Shown: piece after piece, positions 24,505 through 36,466 of the stretch
Position numbering within the stretch: position 1 is the stretch's first letter
Layout of the letters: every line of letters begins with the position of its first letter
Assembly (NCBI RefSeq): GCF_014529535.1
Contig: NC_050738.1
Coordinates: forward strand, 15,144,062-15,208,061
DNA: 64,000 bases
Origin: Bradysia coprophila
Taxonomy: Eukaryota; Arthropoda; Insecta; Diptera; Sciaridae
Direction: 5' to 3'
Program-made: the position numbers and the translations under genes
The notes under the pieces: model-generated
Databases searched by the model: none
Seen by the model: only the letters and a program-made list of their open reading frames with translations
Told to the model about the DNA's origin: nothing

Positions 24505-24789
24505 TGAAAAACTGTCCTAATGAATTTTGAATTAATTGGATATTGTTTATGAGAAGACAACCTCCGCGATAACATTTTTTTTAGACAAAGTGCGCAGTAT
24601 ATGGAAAAATGTAACGTTGAAGAAGAATCACAACTCCCAGATTATGAATTAAATTTCTGAACAGCAAACAATTTACAAATCGTCTGCCCCGATTAAGTTG
24701 GAAGAATTTTTCATACAAAATAGTACACTATTTGGCAGCTTTTACCACGATCACTCATGCTTACTCATGTTCGCGATTACAAAATCTCT

Positions 24790-25565
24790 TACTTCATTTA
24801 ATAACACAAAAGGAATCAGGTGGTTGGTTACAAGCGCTTCCATCGCCGCATTTGGGTACATTATTGGATTTGGACTCATTGAGAATTATTGCCGGTATTC
24901 GACTTGGAGCACTCATATGCCAACCGTACACTTGTATATGTGGATACCCTGTGGATTCATTTGGCACACATGGGCTGTCTTGCATCAAAAAGAAGGGAAC
25001 GTTTTTCCGACACATCCTCTTGAACGATCTAATTTTGAAGGCCTTGGTAACAGTATGTTTTCCTTCAATTTTGGAGCCGCCAGGTTTGATCCGTAAAGAC
25101 AATAAACGACCGGATTGAAATACAATCACGCCCTGGATGAATTGAAAGAGTTTGGTATGGGATGCGACCTGTGTCGACACGATTGCTCACAGTTATATAG
25201 ATATGTCATCGAAAAATGCTGGTGCAGCAGCTAACTTTGCTTGTTCAAAGAAGGAACATTTATATGAGGAAATAATGAAGAATTACCATTTTTTACCATT
25301 TGCTGTAGAAACTTTCGGCACTTTTAGTGAACCAGCGAAATCATTTGTTAACAAATTAGGCCCAATTCTAAATTCTAAATCAGGCAGCGTTCACGCAAAA
25401 TCTTTTTTTAATCAAAAGATAAGTCTGGCAATTCAACGCGGAAACGTCGCAGCAATTACAGAAACGATTCCTCAAAGTTCCAAAATCAATGAGATTTTTT
25501 ATTTAAACGGCTAAGAGATAAACTTCTCATGATCACCGATTGTAAGAATCTATAATTGTAAATAA
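24790..25565 (+). mobile_element. 3' fragment of a retroelement (RT C-terminal region)
   Basis: Translated pieces carry the hallmarks of the C-terminal end of a reverse-transcriptase polyprotein seen in many animals: IRLGALICQPYTCICGYPVD, a GTHGLSC histidine-cysteine cluster, then LIRKDNKRPD and a WDATCVDT stretch in another frame. The RPD...WD(V/A)T spacing suggests a restriction-like endonuclease. The family (LINE-type or other) cannot be settled from this remnant. It is broken, with several breaks, and lacks its 5' part. It lies between decayed gene A' and gene B', ends near an AATAAA at about 25,560, and is related to the fragment at 39.1-39.8 kb. Confidence 0.75.
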
Positions 25566-25810
25566 ACGCATTTAAAAACTTCATTTATTTACACGACTTT
25601 AATTTTCCATCAGTTTCAAAAAATTTCTTGGGGTGTGAATAAAGTGTTATGTCTCTGCTAAGTCTACACAATTCTACACATTCTACACACCCTTCAAATA
25701 CTATATCGAACTAGAGGAACAATGCAAACGTCAAAAACAAGTATTTAAAAACAAATCGCTCTTAAGTGTTAAATAATTTTAGTTTTTCATTGAGAAATAA
25801 GGAACTGAAA

Positions 25811-28524
25811 ATGGATAACCCATTTTCAAATCGATGTCGAGCCTGTGCCGTGCTACTAATGAGTTCGGAAAAAATTATATCTCTGTTGGAAGACAATCTA
25901 CTTGTCATGTTTACATACTGCACTTCATTGGAGGTGAATGGACTAAACATAATTCTATTGTCCAGATCAAATAATGTTCAATCTCTCGCTATGTGCTGAT
26001 GTAGGTTTCTTCAAACGATAGCCTTCCAAATTGTATTTGCCCGGAATGTTTTCGACAATTATCAGACTTCAGTGCGTTTCGTCGTAACTGTGCAGAGTCA
26101 GATGCATACTTTCGTGAACAGGTATACCTTTCTAACTATCGCCGCATTAAGTCTAGTTGACCAGCGATTTTTTCTGGTAGATTCTCACAAAATCGATCAA
26201 AACAGAACAACTCGACCAAACTGTTGTGAAAAGCGAGGAAAATGAACCGAATCAAGAAATCAAATTCGAATTCAATGAAATTGATTGTAGTGGCGAGAAT
26301 TTCACACAATATGACACAGAATCGATCGTGCACAGCCCTGCAGCGTCAACTGATGTATCTAATCCAATTATCCCTAACTCAACCACATCCGAGGACCCGC
26401 CAAAATATTTTTGTGACTATTGTGGCAAAGGATTTCGTCAAAAGAGTTACCTCGGATCACATATGACCGCACACAGAAAGAAGATGGAACGAAAGCCGAA
26501 AACGTATCATTGCACTACAGACGATTGCAGTAAAGTTTTCAAGACCAAGAAATCGTTTGACGAACATCGAATCAACATTCACAAATTAAAACCGCAGAGC
26601 CCAGATCCTACCAAGACAAAGGTGAAATTCTGTTGTCCGAAGTGTCCAAAGTGGTTTACAGAGCAATACAAATTAGATGGTCATGTCCGTTCGAAGCACG
26701 AAGGATTGAAGGTAAGTGAATGAGCCGTTGAGTAACGTTCTTCCTCTAATATTTCAATACATTACAGCCGTACAAATGTCCAGAGTGCGTGAAAGAGTTC
26801 TGCAGGTACGGAGCATTCGAATATCACTTAAGAGCTGCCCATCAAAAGTTTCTGAATACAACAACGATATGCGAATTTCGCTGTTACTACGATGGCTGCG
26901 ACAGGGAATATGGGTTGATGGATTCATTGAACGCTCACATTAAGCGAGCTCATTTGGGCATAATACCTGTACGTAGAGATCAAAAGCTCATTTGCGACCA
27001 ATGTGGAAAATCGTTTGTGGATGGATATACTCTGAAGGTCTGTATACATCTCAGTGTCGATTCAAAAATTCGAAATTACAGAACGGAAAGTAATTCAACA
27101 ATGTTTATCAACAGAAACACATCTATACGCATAGCGGTAAACTTCCGCACGCGTGTAAGGTAAGAGACTCAAGAAAGTAGCCTGTCTTTAGTGGTCACCA
27201 CACCACAGTTTTCATTCCATTACAGATTTGTCCAAAAGCATTTGCAACGAACGTTGAGCTCAAAATTCACACAATGAGACATATGAATGTGAAACCATTT
27301 GAATGTCCGACGTGTGGAGCACGCAAAACTACGAACAAAGAGTTGCAGGCTCACCTTAACTTTCATTCGAAAGAAATATCGTATCCGTGTAAAGAATGTC
27401 CGCGAGTATTTACCAGCTATGGTAAGTGGACAATTTCTTTGGCCGTTTCTTTCGTTTACTGACTGCTCATATTTCATTGCTATTGGATATAGGTGCAGTG
27501 ACCCGACACGTAAGAATCCATCATCGTAATCATAAACCGTACATTTGTCCACACTGTCAACGTGCATTTGCAAAGGCGGAGACAATGAAAAATCATGTGA
27601 TGACACACACTGGTAAGAAAATACTCGGTGGCCCTCAGCGAGAAAAAGTTTTTTCAAAGGGTACTCAAATTAGTATTTTCGTTAGTAAAGAGGATTTAAG
27701 TGACACACAAAAACCGTTCCACGATACCTGAACGATTTCTTTCTCATAGAACGTTTTAAAAATTTAATTTTTTTCCGAATTTGGATGGTTTTTCCATGGA
27801 GCAAAAAAATAAATTTCTCGAAAAGAGTATAGATAGCAGTGAAGGGACCTAAAGGGACTCGGAAAAATCGGTTCATATTGATCTGAGCTGCTCCTTTGAA
27901 AAAACCCTTTTTTTTTCTTGAGGGCCAAATACCCGCAAATTGTTATCGAATAAATAGTCAGCGTATTTCGTGGGCCAACTAATTATAATTATTTTTTGTT
28001 TTCCTTGAATCTCAGCTCACGTTCTTTTAAATCTGTTGTGTTTCGTAGAATAAATTCACTTTTGCTTTTATAAAATATTAATCCAAAAACGATGCATCAT
28101 AATAAAAAAAAACATCGTCCGAGTCCAGCCTAAAGTAGATATGCAAAATCTGTCTGGACGCATTGTCCCACAAAAACATTGTTCTCAGAGTTCGGAGGTT
28201 TTGTCGGGTTCTGTTTGGTCTGACCTGCACCTGACATGAGAAACCCTCGTTTAATAATCTCAGGCTCAGGTAAAACTTGAATGAACCTGAACCCTAAATT
28301 TATAATGTTCTTGTCTGGTGATTTGACATCAAGTTCAAGAGTTCGAAACCTCAAGCCCTTCTCTTAAAAGTGTTTCTTTAGATCACTTTCATTAAATTTA
28401 AACAGAAAAGATTTAAATTGTTGTTTTCACAGGTGAGAAACCGTTCGCATGTCCTGTTTGTGATCATCGTTTTATTCAAGCTGTTGCTATGCGAACACAT
28501 ATGAAAGTCCATGCTAAGAAATGA
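25811..28524 (+). CDS. ZAD-C2H2 zinc-finger protein, copy B'
   Basis: Eight exons (25811-25933, 26005-26121, 26181-26711, 26768-27037, 27115-27159, 27226-27421, 27493-27612, 28433-28524) encode 497 residues: ZAD (CRAC, CPEC), acidic linker (KSEENEPNQEIKFEFNEIDC), then eleven C2H2 fingers ending FACPVCDHRF. It is the sister of copy B; the first exon and about 50 bp of upstream DNA (CAATGCAAACGTCAAAAACA) are almost identical, so the duplication is not very old. Unlike B it keeps the intron after REQ. The last intron is enlarged to 820 bp. All zinc ligands except those of the atypical CGARKTTNKELQAHLNFH finger look intact. It is probably a functional nuclear DNA-binding protein of unknown target. 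Confidence 0.9.
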
Positions 28525-28914
28525 TATTTTCAGCATAATTTACAATGATAAATACGAATATTTGCTGCTGCAATGTGTATTTTGATTGCAGGAATAAATA
28601 AATTAAATTTAAAAAATTTAAATCAGTTTTCATTCGGCAACAGCAAGGGGATATCCACTCTACGCATACGCACACTCCCTGATTTCCCATATACGAAGAA
28701 CTAACACCCACAAGCATGTCGGCTGTTGTTTGTTTGAATTTCCGAATCATAACATTGGACGTTGATCAGCTGTTGAAATGTCTACACAATCCATTGGATT
28801 GTCAAAGAGCATATGACGTTCCTCTGTGTCAATTACTATCAATTTATTATGAATCAACAGAATCTAGTAAATCACTAATAAGGCTTCAAAATCGACAATA
28901 AAAATTGTTAAACA
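28525..28914. other. Spacer between ZAD copy B' and WASHC4
   Basis: About 390 bp. AATAAATAAA just after the zinc-finger stop (about 28,590) probably serves as its poly(A) signal. A 61-codon frame at 28716-28901 is not in phase with WASHC4 and has no splice link to it, so it is not annotated as coding. Confidence 0.5.
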
Positions 28915-31900
28915 ATGTCGACGTTGACGAGGAACGCACAAAGTAAGTTAAACTTGCCGATTCAAACTAATAATTCGCTTAAAACAATTACTTATCATCG
29001 CTTAACCAGACATTGGGGCGTCACAACTTCGCCAATTCAATGAGTTTCTCGAGAATCATTCCGAATTGCTGGACAGACTAAATAAGCTGAGTGTCAGCAA
29101 AACACCGAAGGTCGATGCATCAAAGTATCGTCCGGTGTCGCTGAATCCAGACATGACAAATGAAAACATTACATGGTTTCAACTCGTCAACTCCGACGAC
29201 AAATTGCTGGTCAAACTGATATCAACGTTTTGTGAACTAACATCGGAAGTCAATCGTCTGGTCGACGAGTCGAAATCGATTCTACTGGACTTTATGTATC
29301 AGGATGATATGTGCGAACATTTGAACAAGTCGCAGATCTATGTTCAAATAAGTCGAAGCTTGGAGTTGTTATACACAACACTAAATTTTCTCCAACGTTG
29401 TAACAGTGTTGCGGCTGAAATTTTCAATCAAACCAGTGAATTTGTTGTCTTCAAAGAACAGTTCAACGTACACTTTTTCACCAACACCGTCACGGGATCA
29501 TTGGCCGATCTAATGGTTGTTGTAGCTACGTTTGAACAAATATATTCTAATTGCATCATAAAAGAGCACTGGTCGAGTTTTCGACGGGCAATCGAATCCG
29601 TTGTCGTAGAGGACTGCAGAGCCGATGACATGACGGCTCTACAAATTGTTATCGGTGAATTAGACCATTTGTTCGATGGCAAGTTGTTTCAAAAAATGAT
29701 TCAGACGTTGTACCACATCAAAATTCAATGGGAACCGAAGGTGGATGCAGCCATTGCGACATTGTTCAACGTTTATTTAGATGAACTACACATGAAAATC
29801 GTCAAATTGGACAAAATGTCTCAAGTCGATGTGCAGGACACGCGTGATATCATCAAGTTCACCTTGATGTCCATCGTTCGCCACAATTTGTTTGTCATTT
29901 TCAATCAAAAATCGATAAAAATGGTGTACGATATCAACAATCGGTTTTTCGGTGTTACATTGGTGGAAAATGTTCTGTGGACGCCGGAGGAGTTTTTGGA
30001 GAAATATGCCACCACTAAGAATCACTCGCATCAGACGTTTGTCACAACAGCGGGCAAGACGCGGTTGCAGTATTATGAGAGCACTTTGAAATGTAAATTG
30101 CTAAACGAACCACACGCACTGTTGAATCGTTTAGTTCGGTGCATATGGAAAATTGAGGCATCGAAACGAGAACCAGCGTCAGCGAAAAATGAGAAAGATC
30201 TTTTGGATGATAGTGAATTAGTGGTTCAGGTTAGACAATCACGTGGGTTTCTTTGGACTTAACGTAAATTTATTCGAAAATCTTTCGTTTCTAGTTCATC
30301 CATATCGTTGGCCAAATTAAGCATTTGACCACTGCCATCCTAAACATCCATCTAAAGTTGAATGAGAAAATCTATCAATGTGTTGTGCTGTTGGTGTGTC
30401 GAATGATTGAATTCCTACGCCTTGTTCGCACATATTTCAACGATAATTTTCAATTTTTCGTGAATGTCACACACAAATCTTCACAGCATGCAAGTTATCA
30501 GGTGTTACGTCTTCTTCGTCAAGTTATGGTAAGCGAAATTTAGGCAGATGTCCATTGTCGATTACAACGGTGTTGTTTCAGAATGACTTTTCGACTAAAT
30601 CCAAAAAATATTTCACGAAAAACATCGACAGTTTGACTGCATTACAAACTGCGGAAAGGTGTATGTACGGACCTATGACTAGCAACCGCTTACTAGCTAC
30701 AAAGATAGCTCTCAGCCTTACCGATTCCCTGAACGCTCGACTGTTCACGATTGAACAAATCCGACAAATTCAGACTTTGTTCAGCAATATTGAACTGTTC
30801 GCCAATTTTCGCAGATTGATCGACAGATTAACCGACACATCGTTCATGTATTGGCATCAATCGATTCTATCGGGATACGTTAGAGCTGTGCTCAACATTA
30901 ACAGAACTCTTGATGCTCCAGTGCAACGAAATTCAAAGGAATTTCGTGAATGTGCATGTGACTTTTGGCAGATTTATGTACGTAGCATTAGTCGTTTGTA
31001 CGTAGTGGGTGTAATAAATCTGTTTTGTTTGCAGAACTTAAGTCCAACTATAAAGAATTGCCTACGATTTCTATCCCAACTCAACGGGATCAATCAACAT
31101 CAGAACGAAGACAATGATGAAGTTTACAGGAAGAGTATTTTAAGTACTGCTTGCGTAAATGTCGAAAACAATTTGCGTCTGTACGTGCATTACATGAATA
31201 CCGATTCAGTGGGTGGCAAAGATTCGGTGACATTGAAAGATTTACGTTCATACTTGGTCAGCTTGGTGAAATGCGACACGATCCAGTCCATCGACTTTCA
31301 CATTATGGTTAAGGATAGCATTGAGTGCTACTTAAGTGAAATGTTTTACAAATTGAAAGCGGTTGCCCTAACTGATGGTCGAACGTACGGAGACATGAGA
31401 TGCGTAGCTGAAAGGAAGTATAATTTAGGAACCGTTGACGATCACTTGCCAACAAAAACTCTAGACCAGGTAAACTTTTCGACGAAAACATTTTTTTTTC
31501 TGCTTCGTCGTTTAATCACGAGACATTTAAAGGGATTAGATTTGCTGTTCGTCATGCGAAATTTAGATGAATTCATAACCGACTATTCGTATGACATGCA
31601 GAATCAGGAATTTTTCAAGAAACTGGGCAAGAAAGTGGAAACGCTTACGGTCAATCACATAATCAATGCCTTGCGGACCAATGGAATCGGTATCGTTTAT
31701 ATTGCGGTGAGTTTACAGAATAAAATAGTTGTCTGAACTGCAAACTGACTCTGAACGCCCCGTGTAGACCCATAATGGCTATGAGCAATTTATTCACGTC
31801 ATGGAATCGGTTCTTCAATATTTCTATCACCGAAACGTAAAGTCACGTCTGCAGCGTGACATCAAATACGTTATGAATGAGCACAAAAGCGACAGATACA

Positions 31901-32697
31901 GCTACAAGAAAGCTTCGGATTTATTGGATGATCTGCAAAACATTGAACAAAGCCTACAGATTCCAAGCATTTACAATATTATTGTTAAGATCGGCAACAT
32001 AATGGCCTACATACGAACGATAAAGTCAGCGGTGAAAAATTATGAATCGAACATGATGATGTACACGCAAAATAGACGTGACAATTTGAAAATTGGCGAT
32101 GAAATCGAATTGATGGAGGAGACGCTGGCAGCGTTGAAGAATTTCGAAAATATCAAGAATGCATCACCGGATGAGGTGACCTACTTTAAGGTTTGTTAAT
32201 TTTGCCAATTTTTCAAAATACAAATTGAAACCGATCTTTCGAAAAGGATTATCTCAAATACTTCCAATCGTTGCCGAAAGACGTGTACACCACTTGCTTG
32301 TACGTCATAATGCCAGCACTAACCATTTTCCATATCGAAAAATGCGACCGAATCGACGTCAATGACGGATTTGTGATGGGCGTCGCTTATTTCCTTATTA
32401 GCATGAATCAAGTGGACACATTCGATGAACTTCAATGGTTCGATACGATCAGACGGCATTACGATCTCGAATTGCAACAAATCCAAGAGCAAATGAACGA
32501 ACCAAATGAACCGAAACTGAAACAAATTTTACTGCGGAAAGAGCAACGTATCGAGCTGCACAAAGATGTGAGTTTTTCGAGTAAAACTTTTGACGATGAA
32601 ATGTTTTCAATTTGATGCTTCTCTCTAGAATTTCGAAATGTTCAACTGTAATCTTCGGAGTGCAATCACATTAATGAAAACCACGTATTTGAACTAA
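28915..32697 (+). CDS. WASHC4: WASH complex subunit 4 (SWIP / strumpellin- and WASH-interacting protein)
   Basis: Nine exons (28915-28942, 29010-30229, 30295-30528, 30582-30977, 31035-31469, 31533-31706, 31768-32190, 32247-32567, 32629-32697) join in frame to 1099 residues, against 1173 in human. Matching blocks along the whole length include LQRCNSVAAEIF-type N-terminal helices, FLRLVRTYF/SQHASYQVLRLLRQV, AERCMYGPMTSNRLLATKIA, DMRCVAERKYNLGTVDDHLP, INALRTNGIGIVYIA, YFQSLPKDVYT and DDFVMGVAY-like DGFVMGVAYFLISMNQ near the end. SWIP is a scaffold of the WASH complex, which activates Arp2/3 on endosomes for cargo retrieval. The 28-nt first exon supplies the start (MSTLTRNAQ). No truncation is seen. 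Three stretches that stay open past a donor are retained-intron readings, not exons. Confidence 0.95.
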
Positions 32698-32977
32698 ATG
32701 TGTCCTTCGAGAGGAAAGCACTCGGAGTGTGCGATTATGACATACATTACAATAAACCAACGATTTAAAATAGCAACCAAAGGTCTTACAAATGGTGCAA
32801 CAATCGCATCAGCCTCAAAAAATGGAATGACTTACCTTCTGCAATATATATATGTTTCCGCTACAACTCAACCCCTTTTCACAGGAAAGTTTTACGGTGG
32901 CAATAGGAACCATTTCTCTGACTTTCTAATTTATTGTACCACACTGTGCTGGGATATCAATGTCTAGGCTAACTAAT

Positions 32978-34303
32978 TTACTGTTGCAATTCTTTCGGTG
33001 TGTCCGAGTCTATGATGACACTTTCCAACAGCTCCTTTTTGGCTGCGAAATAATCGCGGTACCACTCAATGTGCTCCTTCTTTTGAGTGACTGTGTAGTG
33101 GGGATTCTTCGACAATCCCACACAGACCAATTCCATGAAATGTCTAACTGGTCCCTTTTTCGGACACCATGACTCCAAATGCTGTTCGAGGAAAATGTGC
33201 TCGGTGAAGTATATCTTTGCTTCTTCATCCAATCCTGGGAATAAGTGTCAGTTTAACCGTAGATATATGTGTCGGTTATGAGAACTTACCTTGTTCGTTG
33301 TCAATGGGAAACTTCCATAATTTTCCTTGCTCTGTCCAGAGAGCCATTTTTTCGAAATAATTCTTTGGAGGATGTGAAACGGCCAACTTTAGTTCTTTCT
33401 TTAGTAAGTTATTCCAAGTTGGTAAAATGTCCGGGCTTTCCTGCAGATCCTTGGCCGTTGTAAAGATGCCGAGTGGTTTTCCGCCAAACAAATCGACATG
33501 GACACGAACACCGCTGAATAAATAATCAAATAAATGGAAAAAAGTTTTTTTTATCTTAAATTTCACCTCTGCGATTGTTGCTCGTTTCGTCGTGGTATTC
33601 CTTCCTTTCTCTCGTATTTTCTTTCATAATTTGAGTGACCGGATCTCTGTGTCATCGATTTTCGAACAAAATCCGATCGACGTTCTGATGGAGGACCCCT
33701 TTTTTCGGTGTCTACTGTCATGCCACTTATCAACGAACTGCAATAAGAACAACATTAGAATAATATGGCACCGAAGAAGACTGTAGACTGTACTTACTTA
33801 AGATCCAGATTTGAGGCCTGCTTTTTTAACAAAGCTCCTAACAGTTCTGATTCGGTCTTTTCGATATCTCCACCCAGTGTCTTAGCAACTTCCTTAGCTG
33901 CCTCAGCAATACTTGCTGGCTTTGATGCCTTCTGTTCGCTGGCAGATGATGCTGCTTTATGTCGTTCCTTTTTTTCAGCCGCCGATCTAGGCCGAATCAC
34001 ATCTTTAACGATCGATAGATTTGTATCTTTAGTCATCAATCCCAATAGTTCATTTATGCGACGCGATGTCACTTCTCTCTTCTTGTTAGCGGTTTTCTCG
34101 TCTTTTCCTTTTTTATCAGTAGAATCATTCTCTTTCGAAGGATCGTCCTTCTTTGATGCATCGTCGGAGAAATTAACAAGCAAAGCCGGCTGTCTGCCAG
34201 TTCTGCATGGAAATTCGGTTACCCATTATCACAGGCACAATTTGATCAAAGGTTACTCAGCTCACCTTAAAATATTTAGCCCCGAAATCCTGAAGACGGA
34301 CAT
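32978..34303 (-). CDS. mRpS31: Mitochondrial small ribosomal subunit protein mS31
   Basis: Five exons (34266-34303, 33798-34202, 33567-33737, 33290-33513, 32978-33234) encode 364 residues; human MRPS31 has 395. The start [17 protein letters not shown] is a plausible mitochondrial presequence. A charged lysine-rich segment follows ([15 protein letters not shown]), then the conserved C-terminal MRP-S31 domain with [60 protein letters not shown] and [20 protein letters not shown]. It is a structural protein of the mitochondrial 28S subunit. It is convergent with WASHC4: the two stop codons are only about 280 bp apart. Confidence 0.93.
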
Positions 34304-34449
34304 AATGAAAAGGAACTCTGAAGTTAACTTGTCTCACGATAATAACATAGAGGTTATGTCAAGATATTAAATGTCAACAGTGACAGTGCTGACAGTATCG
34401 TTTCATAAAATTTTCGTCGTCGACTGTCAAAGCCTTGTAAATAACAGAT

Positions 34450-34830
34450 CTGTTAGAGTGTTATGATGAAAGGGAAGAAGATATTTCGACAAGTACCCCA
34501 AGGCAAGTTAAAATAAACTGGTCTTCTGTCCTCTCGCTCTCAACGTACCACGTTCAAAGAGAAGCAAATACTTTGACAAGTACCCCAAGGCAAGTTATAA
34601 TAACTAGTCTTCGGTTTTCTCGCTCTGATCATAACAGTCTATATAGAGTATTATAATGAAAGAGAAAGAAATATTTTGACAAGAACCCCGAGTACCCCAA
34701 ATTGGTCTTCTGTCCTCTCGCTCTCAACGTACCACGTTGAAAAAAAGCAAATACTTTGACAAATACCCCAAGGCAAGTTATAACTAAATTGTCTTCGGGT
34801 TTCTTGCTCTGATCATGACACTCTATAGGT
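34450..34830. repeat. Left arm of long inverted repeat, with tandem sub-repeats
   Basis: A unit of about 95 bp built from GACAAGTACCCCAAGGCAAG, then a TCTTC..T.CTCTCGCTCT block and an A-rich AAAGAGAA-type stretch, is repeated about four times. The part 34450-34660 is nearly identical, in reverse orientation, to 35877-36075 on the other side of the rhodanese gene. The second half (34660-34830) is a diverged further copy. No coding potential. Confidence 0.75.
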
Positions 34831-35264
34831 CTATTCGGTTCGTTCCAAGGCGATACGAATTGTCAAATTACTGTAAAATTTCATCCATATAGAGACATAT
34901 TCATCAATATTTTTATGAAAACCGATCTCTGTGGATGAAATGGTGTACGTCCAGTGAAAATTGGTATATTACAGTTACTTGGAACCTTAAAGTCAATGTC
35001 CTACTCAGATTACACAGATTCGAAAGTAATTTATGGTGAAATTGTATGCATCGCAATGAATTTGTCTGCTTTTTGCGTTCGTGCCACAGTGAAAAATGTT
35101 TGCGTATCTTACAAATAGATCTTTCTAACTGAGTACTTCTAAAATATTCTTGATATTCAGACAAAATAAATACATTTTGCCATACCGTTATATCTAAGAA
35201 AAAGACTGATCGTTTTCATTTCTTTAATCTTTCAAATCTAGTCTTTCTAATTGAAGAACAGCCT

Positions 35265-35819
35265 TTACTTTGGTAGTCCACTTTTATCAGCCCATTCCGT
35301 CCACGATCCTTTGTAGTTTTTTACACTAAAATTTTAACAACATTAATCAGATGCACTTTTCCATTGCTTAGTTTCTTATACGTTGTCAATATTGCTATAC
35401 TAACCGTTGATATCCCAGGTTGACGAGAGTCTCTGCAGCGATTTGTGATCGACGTCCAGTTCGACAATAAACAATTATCTGATCAGTGAATGTTGGCTTT
35501 GCGCGATTGTAAATTTTCATAAAATCTTCGTTCGATGTTTCGTTTGAAAATGTTTTTTCAACCTCTGACACTCAAAAAAAAAATGATTTCTATCAATTTT
35601 AGGTATGGTAAAAGTAATGAGTCCCATACAAGGCACATTTATGCTCAATGGTATTTGTCCAGTTGTTGCTAGTTCAACTGGTTCTCGTACATCAACCAAC
35701 AACTTTTCAGGGTGGTTTGGTAGATCTTTGATTTCATCGTAATAAGCGACTTCGATCGGGTGTTTTGTTTCGCAGAAGACACTACCAATCGATAGAAGAA
35801 CGAATGTTACTCGCAACAT
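35265..35819 (-). CDS. Single-domain rhodanese (thiosulfate sulfurtransferase-like)
   Basis: Three exons (35630-35819, 35405-35570, 35265-35325) encode 138 residues. MLRVTFVLLSIGSVFC looks like a signal peptide or a short organellar leader. The rhodanese fold follows: EVAYYDEIKDLPNHPEKLLV, DVREPVELATTGQIP, SINVPLSEVEKTF across the first splice, then the active-site loop VYCRTGRRSQIAAETL with the catalytic cysteine present, and NYKGSWTEWADKSG at the end. Such enzymes move sulfane sulfur from a persulfidated cysteine to thiophilic acceptors; the in vivo substrate is unknown. The 3' splice site of intron 1 (T-tract then GAG/TG) was chosen because it alone keeps frame and family alignment. The gene sits between inverted copies of a 200-bp repeat. 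Confidence 0.88.
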
Positions 35820-35876
35820 CTTCCAACAGATTACAGAAATTCACTGAAGTAAAAAAAAGATGTTCGATTACATCAG

Positions 35877-36075
35877 ACTTGTATAGACTGTTATGATCAG
35901 AGCGAGAAAACCGAAGACTAGTTATTATAACTTGCCTTGGGGTACTTGTCAAAGTATTTGCTTCTCTTTCAACGTGGTACGTTGAGAGCGAGAGGACAGA
36001 AGACCAGTTTATTTTAACTTGCCTTGGGGTACTTGTCAAAATATCTTCTTCTCTTTCATCATAACACTCTATACG
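35877..36075. repeat. Right arm of long inverted repeat around the rhodanese gene
   Basis: Read on the minus strand, this segment repeats the sequence of 34450-34660 almost base for base (TATAGAGTGTTATGATGAAAG, then GACAAGTACCCCAAGGCAAG twice, ending at CATAACAGTCTATA). Together the arms enclose 1.2 kb that contain the complete rhodanese gene. Confidence 0.8.
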
Positions 36076-36466
36076 GAGTTTTCATATTTGTCAAACCAGT
36101 TAACGACGTTTGATATGAAAACAATATGTAAATATGACCTTGGACTGAATTCGTGTTAGTCAACTAATAAATTGTGAGAACAAACACATTCACAAGACTT
36201 TTAACTCTCTAGCGATGAGGTATTTGATTGCGTCATTTCGTCCGGAGAACAAGTATTATTTAGTTTGGGACTTAAAACTTCGATGAATTTTAATTTTACG
36301 ACAACACTGTATTCGAACATTGGTGATTGATGTTTAGTCAGTTTAGCAGGCTTAGCAGTGACATTACATCGTGCAAACGTTTCGCTCTGTAACACAGAAA
36401 TAAATAAATAAAATGCGAGCTTATTGAATCATTTTCTGGATTTCTGGTTTTGAATTCTGTGAAAAT

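Noticed and set aside
28716-28901. 61-codon plus-strand frame upstream of WASHC4
   Set aside because: It ends in a stop before the WASHC4 start, is not linked by splice sites, and matches nothing in the WASHC4 N-terminus.
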